Below, in pieces: positions 1 through 9,858 of a stretch of 64,000 bases of DNA. The notes below the pieces were generated by a model. The model ran no database searches, had not been told where the DNA came from, and saw only the letters and a program-made list of their open reading frames with translations. The DNA lies in contig JACYXH010000824.1 of NCBI GenBank assembly GCA_026745465.1, positions 1 through 64,000 of the forward strand, written 5' to 3'. A program made the position numbers and the translations under genes. Origin of the DNA: Lota lota. Its lineage: Eukaryota; Chordata; Actinopteri; Gadiformes; Lotidae. The stretch's first letter is position 1. Each line of letters starts with the position of its first letter.

Positions 1-423
1 TAACTTCCTTCTAATGGGATCGGTTGACTGAAATTAGACTGAAAGGTCCATAGAAATCTCTTCAAACAAAATACAGCCGCTGCTGATATCACAGAGGGTA
101 ATCTTTTTGACTAGTCACTTCCTATAGCTCTCACATCCTGAGCTAAACACGTCTTTTAAACAATACTTAACTCAGTGGAGAGAATTGTAAAAATGATTGA
201 CCATTTACAACATTTTTGTAATATAAAACAAAGACAGCATAACAATATCTTAAATAAACAATTCACTGAATAAATCAATATTAAGTCATTCATAAGCGGA
301 ATTTTTTTAAGGAACCAGAGTGGTCCCTATTGCAGTAAAGTTATTTTTGCTGTTTTTTCTTCCTCATATAGTCATACTTCATATTTTCTTGTTTGTCTCA
401 GTGCAGAACACGCTATTTTTGGC

Positions 424-454
<31 letters not shown>

Positions 455-1164
455 TCTAATGTAAAGAGACTAGGTCTTCCTCAATCTAATTCTGCCAGTG
501 ACCGTAGGAATCCTGACCTCCTCTTGGGAAATACCTTAACAAGCCAGGAAACTGTGACAGGGGTTACGTCACACGTCCTTAAAATAAAACCAGCTGAAAC
601 CAGCATTGCCGGTTTCAGTAGCAATGGTCATGAATTGCGTGCCACTCGAAGTTTGGGTGCGCCCATTTTAACAACACTAGGTCTTTATGCTTTTTATGCG
701 TTTTAACACTGAAACACAAGAGTTTGATTCATCATCTGGCTGAATTAATTTGGATTAACTTCTATCTTGTTTTCCAAGGTATAACATTTGAAGTGCTGGA
801 GGGACCGCATTATTTTCATTTGTTGCGTAACAGCATTGCATTTTGTTCATTGATTATGTAATGCCTCTGCACTGCAACTAAACTAAATGACTTCATTTGT
901 TTATTGTACGGTTATGCAAGTGGCAGTTAAGTGGAAACAAGAATGTATCTATTATTTATATATTCTTTTGTGTGGGTGTTTCTATCAAAACCACGCGTGC
1001 CTTTTGAAAAACAAAAAGGTTTTCTGCCAGCTTGCTTCCTTTTTTTTCAATTCAGGAATATAACTTCATGTTTATTGTCCTTTTTTGTACAAAAAAGTTT
1101 GTTTGTCATGGCCCATTGTGTTTTTCACTCACCTTCCTGTATCCTTCTCGTTTGTTGTCCTCAG
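1..1164 (+). other. Presumed hivep1 intron, no gene seen
   Basis: I see no exon or mobile element here. Open frames in this stretch have no recognisable domains and run through a poly-G tract. The 3' edge is a convincing acceptor: a pyrimidine-rich run (ttctcgtttgttgtcctcag) directly before the first hivep1-like codon, so the stretch is read as intron upstream of the giant hivep1 exon. Confidence 0.6.
424..451. repeat. Poly-G tract (28 G)
   Basis: An uninterrupted run of 28 G on the plus strand. It could form G-quadruplexes, and such runs are often mis-sized in assemblies. Similar G/C homopolymers occur at three other places in the window. Confidence 0.95.
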
Positions 1165-4100
1165 GGATATCTGGGAGCAGTCGAAGAAATGCAGACAACA
1201 TCAAAGGCTTGAAGAGGAAGAAAATAGTGGCAGAGAATCAGCTGAAGAAAATCCCCAAATCCCCCGTGAAGAAGCCCCTGCAGTCAAAGAAACCGGACCG
1301 GACTCCAGGGCCACCCTCTGAGACAGCGACTGTCTCCTGCCCTGCAAACCCTGAGAGGCCCTCCCATAACACCTCAAAGTCGCCAAGTGTGAACAGAGAC
1401 CCCAAGTATGCCCAGCAAGTCCCATCAGCATCTCCCGCGGAAGGAACATCCTCCCCCAACCATGAAGAGCTGAAGCCGCCAGAAACGTCCTCTTCGCGGC
1501 GGCCGCCGCCGTCGTTGACTTCCACTCCCGGCAGTGAGGAACCTGAGACTGAATCCGAGGCATCCCAGCCCGAGTGCAGCAGAAGCGGCAACAGCAGTGA
1601 CCCCAACTTAGAGGGGGGGTCTTACAACTCGAACGCTCCCCTCGAAGTGTTACTCAAGGCCATGGAGCAGGACTTCAGTACTTTAGTGGAGAGGAAGAGC
1701 TCCTTCCAAATGCAAGCCACTGGGAGACCAGCCCCGACTGTCCCTGTCCAGCCAAGAACTGACATCAAGACAATGCCAACAAGTGTCAACTTTGGTCTTC
1801 AGAACCAAGCTTCCCATGTGCAGACGTATTATGTTGACACACAAGGGAAGGTGATCGGCATCGCTGATCCAATCGGGAGCAACGTGTCCTCCTCTGGCCA
1901 TGTGACCCAACTGCAGTCTACGCATCAAACCACGCCCCACTTCCTAGCCTCCAGCAAGGAGAAACAAGGCTTGCACATTAGCTTCCACACTGGCTCATCC
2001 ACCATCACCCACGCCCCCATTCCTTCTGGGTGTAAGGCCATGCCGCAAAGCCAACCACCGGTGGTTCACACGTGCCAGTCCATCACAGCCAGCGTTCCCA
2101 GCACAATCCAAGTCCCAGTGACGCCTGGCTGCAACCCGGTCCAAATGGCCACGGTGGTGAACATAGGTCCCGAACAGGCAGCTAAGGACCTGAAGCCAAA
2201 GAAGCAGGGGAAGTATGTGTGCGAGTACTGCAGTCGGGCATGTGCTAAGCCCAGTGTCCTGCTAAAACACATCCGGTCTCACACGGGCGAGAGACCATAC
2301 CCGTGCGTTACATGTGGCTTCTCATTCAAGACCAACAGCAACTTGTACAAGCACAGGAAGTCTCTCGCTCACGCCATAAAACTCTTTCTCGTCGCAAGAT
2401 CCGAATCCAATGGAGGCAGCGGGTCGCTCTCCCAGGAATCGGACAGAGCAGACGGGACGCATTCGGAGGCTGAGGACAGCGGAGACAGTGATGGAGAGAG
2501 TAGCACTGCGGACCAGGACCCTGACTCCTCCCAAAGTAGTGTTACGGGGCTATCTGAAGCTAGCTTGCACAGCGCAGGAACCACGCAAGCAGGCCTCTGT
2601 GGAGAGGGAGACCTATCTGGAAGTGGCACGGAGTTGGTCAAACCAGCCTCCGGTCACAGTGGCTATGAGCCAAAGGTGACGGCAAAGTGCCTGCTCAGTC
2701 CACGCAGTTTAGGAAGCACAGACTCTGGCTACTTTTCACGCTCTGAAAGTGCTGACCAGGCGATGAGTCCACCGACTGCGTTTGTGAAGATAACTCCGCC
2801 AGCGGAAACTGACATCTCCAAGATCACTGTTTCGAATGTCTCCTCTGTGGTTGCCACAGTGATGCATGTCCCTGAGGAAAAGAAACAACCCACAGAGGGA
2901 CACATGATGCGACCGCCGCCGGAAACAAAGGCACTCTCTTTAGAGGAGCGGATCTCAAAGTTAATATCTGACAACGAGGCAATTGTTGATAACAAGCAGC
3001 TAGACAGCGTCAAACCGAGAAGGACTTCTCTCCCCAGGAGATGAAGCATAGACTCTCCAAAGTCATATATATTCAAAGACTCTTTTCAATTTGACCTCAA
3101 TCCCATTGGAAGAAGGTCAAGTTCTAGCTCTGATATTCCCAAGTCTCCATTCACCCCCACAGATAAATCAAAGCCAGTATTTCTTCTTTCTGTCCCTCCT
3201 CAGTACCCGCCTATGGATTGTTTACCAATTACAAGGAGTAACTCTATGCCAACGACACCAGGAAACTCTGGACTTCCAATTAATGTTGCCCCACAGCCCT
3301 ACCCCTTGCGATTTTGCCAGTCGTTTGACGACAAGATTAGTTCTTTGAACGATGACGTCTTTTCCTCAGCCCCAACTACCCCAAACCCTGCTATTCATTC
3401 CCGCACTTTAGTTAGGCAAGTGGCTGTCGAGGATTTTACCACACATGAAAAGCACAGTATCCCCACTGTTCGTTCAATGGACGAAGGCTATCATGGCTCC
3501 AATGTATCCACGGAGATGATGCAACGAAGCAGGTCTTTTGAGCATGGTCAGGACAAGAGCAGAAGGCTAATGCAGACTAAAGGCACCATGTATGAGTGCG
3601 AGACTTGTCGGAATCGGTACAGAAAGCTAGAGAATTTTGAAAATCACAAGAAGTTCTACTGCTCTGAGCTTCACGGTCCAAAAAACAAGCCAGTCATGGT
3701 TAAAGAAAATTATCCAGATGTCTTCCAGGTTACTTTAATGCAGCCCCCGGTCCAGAGGTTATCAGGACTTCCAGGTGTTCTGGACCAGCAGACCTCGATT
3801 AGAAAGAGAAGGAAAATGAAGAGCGTTGGAGATGACGACGATCAATCACCGACAGACGTTATTCCTCCGTTGTTCTGTCAGCTTCGATTCGTGTCAGTTG
3901 ACGGCCGCCGTGGCTGGCCAGACGTTTTCTCATTCTCGCGCGGTCGTAGTGGACATACAGCCCAAAGGCCACCAAGCACAACTACCTCAGATCCAACTTG
4001 TAGATCCTTCTGACTCCAGGTTGTCACCAATCCGAGAGGCCCAGATAAGCACTTCTGCTAAAGAGAGAGGAGACCTGCAGAGACAAGGCAGTGGAACCTC

Positions 4101-6660
4101 GGTCATCAGACACACCAACTCACTGAGTAGACCGAATTCATTCGAGACATCCGAATCGTTTGACAGGACATCACCTGTTGACATTAAACATGTCCAAAGC
4201 AAGACCAACCCAGAAGCAGAGAATGCGTCAGTTGATGGCTACCATGAAAAAGAGTGTTGACTATGGAAAACAGGACCGCAGCGCTGACGCCCTGTAGCTG
4301 TTTCTGCTGAGAGCACTACACCTGTGCACCAGTCTCGACTGGTTCGTCAAAACAACATCCAGGTCCCAGAGATCCTTGTCACAGAGGAGCCTGACCGAGA
4401 ACATGACACAAAAGACAACTGAGCCAACAAAAAAGCCAACAGAATCCTTCATCTGGCCCCCGAGAAGTGAAAGCCTATCTAAGGTACCAGCGGAAAAACA
4501 CCCACCTAAAAAGAAGCGAATTCGGCTGGCTCAAATGGAGCAGTCCTCAGGAGAATCCAGTTATGAGTCCAGCCTTTCAAGGAGCCTCAGCAGGGACAGC
4601 AGTCTATCACGCTGCTCCAGTGTTTCAGCCTCTTTTGACAGAGAAGAAGCCGCCAGGTCCGAAAGCCCTTCCCGGGGCGAGTGCGTCACTGTTGTCCAAG
4701 AACCACAAGGGCTATCAACAGCTTTCAACACCCTAGGGGTACCTGGTGTCATGAGGCGGGCTGCGTCTGAACAGATCAGTTGTACTCAGCCCTCAGTGGA
4801 GGGCTACCGACTTGCGACTACCGTAGCAAGTCCTTCGATTGTGCCAATGTGTCTCCCAGAAGGTCCGCGTCTCCAGCCGCACAGCCAAGATGTACACAAG
4901 GCTCTCAACTTCCCCAGGTGCCCCTGATTGAAAGGCGGAGAGGCCCATTGGTTCGGCAGATGTCTTTAAAGATCAATCCAGAGATTCCGCAACATCCAAG
5001 GAAGATGATTATCCCAATGGAGAAATTGGCATTATCAAACATTAAACCTCTCATTCAGCGGAGACCTCAAGATACTAATATTGTCAACAAAGGACATATT
5101 GCGCAACCATTATTTGTTGATACACCCATAACAATTACTGAGAAAATGGTGCAAAGTATTAATTTGGGAAGCCCAACTCAGCAGCCTCAGATATATGGCC
5201 TTCCCCACCCTTGGCATCAAACGTCCAGGGTTCAAACATGCCAAAAGTTACCGCCTCCTCCGAGCCAGATTGTGGTAAGTCGTGAAAGTACCTTCCCTCA
5301 ATCATCTGCATCTGAGGAAAGGAAAAGCTTGGTGCCCAAGTACCAACTGCAGTGTTCTGCTCAGAAAGCATGCCAAACATTTTCATTTTCAAGCACGCAG
5401 GGAAATCAGATGACATTGCCTATTTTGATGATACCCCTTGCCAATCTGAATTTGAGTGTTTCGAAGTCTTCAGAGGTGCTCCAAAATGTCTATATGGCTC
5501 AGCATAAGCATCTTGGTCTTGAGATCAAGACACAGCAGGTAGTTTTACCTGGAGGACAGCAAAGGAACTCGTTCAGCCAGAGCCAACCAGTTGCTACGCC
5601 ATTGCCACAGATTCTGATAACCCATGAACAAGTTAACCCTGCTTCATCTTTAGCCAAGCGAAACAGCCATCCATCCACTCAGAGCATTGGTAATGACCCC
5701 CATACGACGCCAAACGTCAACAGGGATAGAGGTCAAATGCAGACCATCAGCAGCTCTCAGATCCATCCCGTTGAGAAGCCATCTTCTCTTGGGTCTCTAC
5801 ATTGCACGCAGAAGCTGGCTTCAGTGACGCTTTGTCCTCAACAGGAACCCACTGCCTCTAGCAAGCGAATGCTCTCCCCTGCCAACAGCTTGGACATCTA
5901 CATGGAGAAGCACCAAAAGCGGGCCAAGGACGAACATGGCGTCGCGTGTCTCACAGACGGCAGGTCGGTAAACTACCTTAACTCCAAGATGGCCGACGTC
6001 ACTCGACAGAGGAAGCTTACACTTGTCAGACAGGTGTGCACCACGGAGCCGGCGGATAGTCCCATTGAAACAGAGGCTCCACCCTTGTCAGAAGATAAAG
6101 CAGGGAACGACTCTGAGGCTACCGACGACTGCAAACCCATGTCGCCGGATAGCACCGAACCGGACAAAGACACAACTGTAGTTCCTCGGGATGCAAGCAG
6201 TGCGCTCAGTCAAACCACCTCCATCTCAACCAGTAACTCGTTGAAGCCTCAGGACAAGAGTGAGGAACAGAGGTGGACCCCTGCCAAATCCCCCATCAGA
6301 CTGTCCAGCTTCCACGGTAGCCAGGTAAAGAAGACATCGTCTGCTTCCGTGGTCACCACCAAAGACAGCCACCGCCTGTCCTTCCCCAGCCTGAAGACGG
6401 CCACCACCTTCACCTGGTGTTTCCTGATGAAGAGGAAGCCCCTGCACATTCCCCAGACCAACCTGAAGACCTCCGCGTACGCCGCCTGGATGATCAGCCC
6501 GAAGAACCTCAACCGCCTGGGCCTGCCCACCAAGGTGGTCATGTCCCTGTTTGACTCGAAGCAGTGCTCCAAGAAGATGCACTATACCTCGGCGATAAGG
6601 ACCAGCGGAAAATTGGACATTGTGTCCTACTCGAGCCAGCTGAAAGACATCATGTCCATG
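1165..6660 (+). CDS. hivep1: hivep1-like giant exon (N-terminal ZAS zinc fingers), disrupted
   Basis: HIVEP1 (Schnurri family) is a nuclear C2H2 zinc-finger regulator that binds kappaB-like enhancers. The conserved N-terminal block KRKKIVAENQLKKIPKSP lies near 1215-1270. Paired C2H2 fingers (CEYC...HIRSH and CVTC...H) are at about 2215-2375, and the CCHC finger (CETC...FYC) is at about 3595-3670. Blocks LSPRSLGSTDSGYFSRSES, VKPRRTSL, LVRQ..QVPEILVTEEPD, ASSKRMLSPANSLDI and LTLVRQVCTTEP follow human HIVEP1 order, as I recall that protein. The acceptor is at 1164/1165 and the donor is ATG|gtaaga at 6660/6661. The reading is not clean. There is a TGA at 3042-3044 where human has Gly, in an otherwise continuous frame, then frame changes near 3.84-3.96, 4.24, 4.30, 4.40 and 4.80 kb. 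From 4.8 kb to the donor it is open. It is either a decaying copy or a good gene with assembly indels; HIVEP2 is a less likely match. Confidence 0.85.
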
Positions 6661-6797
6661 GTAAGAAAACAAACGTAGTTTTGTCATTGTTTGTGTTGAG
6701 CTAGTCAACGCGTGGCTCTTGAGGCGAAAACATTGAGGATTGTGTGTGTCTAAATATGTAAATACACAGCAGGGTTAACCCCTGTTTTGATGTGTAG

Positions 6798-6938
6798 CTG
6801 CTGTTATCCCAGAAGACGAAAGCAGTGGAAAATGTGAGCAAAGCTCAGCCAGAGACCCAGGCCGGGGGGGAAGCAGATAAGGACGTGGCAGCTAAAACGT
6901 TGTATATGAGTTAGACCAGTGTGTGTGTAATCACTTGA
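6798..6938 (+). CDS. hivep1: Partial next hivep1-like exon, ends at transposon junction
   Basis: After a 137-bp intron, an acceptor (cccctgttttgatgtgtag) opens a phase-0 frame starting LLLSQKTKAVENVSKAQ that continues the gene. The position corresponds to the exon before the C-terminal ZAS finger pair in HIVEP1. The frame meets TAG at about 6912, and from 6939 the DNA is IS3EU-like transposon sequence. No C-terminal fingers occur anywhere in the window, so this copy is cut short. The exact acceptor is uncertain: a second AG lies at 6811. Confidence 0.5.
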
Positions 6939-7184
6939 GAAATTAAGTGATTTTTGCAATTTGTTATTCTCATGTTTTTTATTTATTGGGCCTAACATAA
7001 AATATTTAACAAAATCTAGTTTACCATAGAATGTAAAACTAGTCTTTATTTTGGAGCGAGTCGCCATTACTGGACGACTCGTAAATCACACTACAATAAT
7101 TCCTGCACACATTAGCCGTGGTCTGTTTTAACAGTTTAACGCCAACTCCTGTCAGTAATACTTAGGATATCAAAATGGATTATT

Positions 7185-7345
7185 CTAAAACGCTTAACTT
7201 GCAAAGCTTAACGTGGTTTAAATGTACCTAAACAACGATCAATCATCACATAATTTAACCACTGAAAACGGTCTAAATTTGGTGATCACTGATCCTTGTT
7301 TAGGTACATTAAACCACGTTAAGCTTTTCACGTTTCGCGTTTTAG
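7185..7345. repeat. Foldback MITE in the IS3EU intron (copy 1)
   Basis: A sequence of about 160 bp with near-complete self-complementarity: CTAAAACGCTTAA at one end, TTAAGCGTTTTAG-like at the other, and an inner pair built around ttaggtacattaaaccacg. The same unit sits at the matching place in copy 2 (62969-63130), so it was present in their common ancestor. Confidence 0.75.
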
Positions 7346-7396
7346 TCTCTTGTGTAAACAGCCAAGCAGACGCACAGTCGTTTGTGACAGCCTAGG

Positions 7397-7923
7397 TGTT
7401 ACGGGGTACGACTGGAAACCCAAGTGCGAGACACAACAGGCAGAGATGGTTTTAGGGATTAGGGAATTTAATAACAACAGTACAAGCAAGGGCAGAGCAG
7501 GACGTAGTCGGACAGGCAGTAGTTCGGTGACGGGCGGGCGAGAGGCAGACAGGCAGACGAAGGCAGGCGGGGAGTTTAGGCAAGCGAAGGGTCGGCAACG
7601 GGAAGACAGTCAGAGGGTTGGCGATCAGGAGGCAGGTAGGGATCCGGGAAGGCTGGGTAGAAAAGGAAGGCAGGTTAGGAGCGGACAAGGCACAGGTAAC
7701 AGGAATCTAAATGCGGGAACGAGGTACTAACACGAGGATAGAATACAACGATCTGGCGCCGGCTGCTCGGGAAACGAGGAAGAAATAGAGTGCGATGATT
7801 GTTGATTGTTGGCAGGAGTGTAGACCGGAGTGCACGTGGTTAATTGGTGACAGGAATGTAAACAAAGGCACATGGTGGAGTGGCAGCCGGCGCCACTAGG
7901 TGGTGGCAGAGGGTGTCGTGACA
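7397..7923 (-). mobile_element. Solo-LTR-like insertion inside IS3EU copy 1 (fossil)
   Basis: A 527-bp block with TGT...ACA termini, absent from IS3EU copy 2. It is flanked by the direct repeat CTAGG (7392-7396 and 7924-7928), which is present once at the empty site in copy 2. The 5-bp duplication and TG...CA ends fit a solo LTR of a retrotransposon. A related sequence lies at 28625-29100, with shared blocks such as cgccggctgct and ctaggtggtgg. It is younger than the split of the two IS3EU copies. No internal coding parts are present. Confidence 0.65.
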
Positions 7924-7947
7924 CTAGGTTTACAGTAACAACGTAGG

Positions 7948-8756
7948 CTATGTGTATTTTACCTGGATTATGCCCATGAAGCAGAACTGAATTAGACCTC
8001 TGTCCAAATATGCACCGTCGAACAAACCACGGTCCTTCAGATCAGCAAACAGACAGATGTAAAACTCCATTGATTCTCTCCTGAGGAAGCCCCACCAACT
8101 TTCTATCCTCTGATTGGCCGTGCTTGCCCCTTCAATGTAGCTGTCAATAGCAGAGCCATCTTGAATGTTGCGACGGAGAAAGCGCTGATAGTCTCTGACT
8201 TTACCATTCTCAGTACCTCGGTCGCCTCGGACAATCCTTGGACAACCACCCAACCTTTCCACTGCCTCCATGTAGTAGCCACCAATACGTTTTGGGTCAC
8301 TGCTTGTAGTAAATGCATTCATCCAGATGATATCCCGCGAAAATCCGTCAATGCAACCGTTTATACAGATGCCAAAAGGCTTCAATTTGTCATAAGAGTC
8401 TAAGTGCCAAATATAATTAGGCCCTTTAGCAAAGTAGTTTCGGTGACGTAGCCGTCTCCTCACTCTGAGTTCAACACCCCTTGGATCTAGTTCTCGTAGA
8501 ATTAACCGAACATCTTCTTTTCTTATGTTTAATCCATTCTCCTTGCATTTTGTGTACATCCACCTATATCCGTGGAGTTGGCCAGATGTTTGTAACTGTT
8601 CAGATTACAAGACTTTAAAATCCGTTTTAAATGTCGTATCGAAACAATATAATGGTAACGACTTGCAAGTAAAGCAGCAATGTCCTTATAATGAAGACCT
8701 AGATTAAAATATGGTACAACTAACTCCGGTACTGTAGTCATTTCTCCAGCTGTCAC
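7948..8756 (-). pseudogene. IS3EU-like transposase, first exon (copy 1)
   Basis: The product is an integrase-core-like DDE transposase. Reading the minus strand, it begins MTAGEMTTVPELVV with a helix-turn-helix-like region (LGLHYKDIAALLASR), then the catalytic core: first Asp in WHLDSYDKLKPFG, second Asp in VRGDRGTENG, Glu in NQRIESWWGFLRRE. It ends GIIQ at a gtaaaatac donor near 7961. Relative to copy 2 about 53 bp are missing after KSCNL, shifting the frame, so the N-terminal part (8529-8756) and the core (7948-8559) lie in different frames. The C-terminal exon is gone. It is not functional as it stands. Confidence 0.8.
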
Positions 8757-8900
8757 GGTCTCCAGTATGGCCCAGGCTATATGGCTTTCACGTCCTCACG
8801 TGAAAGTTTCGAGAAAGTATCTCGTGCGCACGAGATAGTTTCTCGTGCGCACGTGAAACAATTATTATAATTTTTTTGCTCATGTCCATTAATATCTTTT

Positions 8901-9858
8901 GCTCAGGTCCCCTTGATCATTCTGGTGTATTATCAAAAAAAACATTACGTGCAAATATTTTTTTTTTCCTCAACCTCAAACGAGATTAAGACTCGCACCA
9001 TCCACACATGAACGCGCAAAAGCCGCAACAGCAATTAACTTGGGTCTGCTGTCTACTAATCTCTGATCCAGCAGTGTTACTATGTTATATAATAACAGAT
9101 ATATCCTTTAGATATGGATCTAAAGTCGGATTTGAGTAGTTGCCTACCGAACTCAATCAAATTATAACTGCGTCACATCAAAACTGAAACCAGGGGCGCA
9201 GTTACATATTTCGCCAGCAGGTGTCACCGCACGACTAGCTCATAAAGCAGTGACGCGTCGGTCCCCAGGCTGCAGCCTTCGTGACACTGTGGGGAGGTCT
9301 GACCCGAACAGAACCTTATATTAATCTAGTCTGATGTTTCAGCAGGTTCCTGACTCTTAAAGGTTATTTTTAGGATGAGTGAAGGCAACGGGAATAGAGA
9401 ACACTATTTTGAATACACACACACAATTGCCATGGCAACTTGCAAGCCTGCGTTTTCGCTCAGTGACTTACTGTACAAAAAACGTACTACACAAAGATGT
9501 TAAAACGGAAGGTCTGAGCCTACTTGCCAGATATATATAATAATTACATATTTTAGTAACACATTGGTGAACTCAAATAGGTGGAGGAAGAGCTCACCGC
9601 TTGGCTGATGGTCTGATCTCCAGAACTGCAGCCTCCACATGACAGCAGTCACTTTCATTCAGCATAATAACCATGATACATGTTAGTTTAATGTAACATG
9701 ATACATGTTAGTGTTTAATGTAACCATGATACATGTTAGTTTAATGTAACCATGATACATGTTGGTTGAATGTAACATGATACATATTGATTTTATGTAA
9801 CCATTATACATGAGGGTTTAATGTAACATGATAAATATTAGATTACTGTAACACTTAC
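8901..9858. other. Gene-poor stretch with a short minisatellite
   Basis: From 9660 to 9840 there are about five imperfect copies of a 30-35 bp unit built on catgatacatgttagtttaa. A possible minus-strand exon at about 9598-9650 (reading SDCCHVEAAVLEIRPSAKR before gtgagc) could be part of the tail of the adjacent TNF receptor, but its acceptor is weak. Nothing else is recognised. Confidence 0.5.

Larger units (their letters stand above)
6939..8900 (-). mobile_element. IS3EU-like DNA transposon, copy 1 (3'-truncated)
   Basis: This is closely related to the plus-strand copy at 61850-64000 but inverted. The match covers a 5' CACGTGCGCACG motif region, the DDE/integrase-like transposase exon, its intron and a foldback repeat in that intron. 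It stops at 6939, just short of where copy 2 has the acceptor of the last transposase exon, so the 3' third is missing. A solo-LTR-like insertion (7397-7923) interrupts it. The family name rests on the compact integrase-like transposase of fish IS3EU elements and is an inference. The 5' end is only approximate because the copies diverge upstream of a shared aaggggac-type sequence. Confidence 0.75.

Noticed and set aside
320-706. 128-codon ORF on the plus strand
   Set aside because: It runs through poly-G, has no domain or splice context and lies in a probable intron.
1201-2641. Minus-strand ORFs opposite the hivep1 exon
   Set aside because: Shadow frames of a GC-balanced coding exon; the plus strand carries the zinc fingers.
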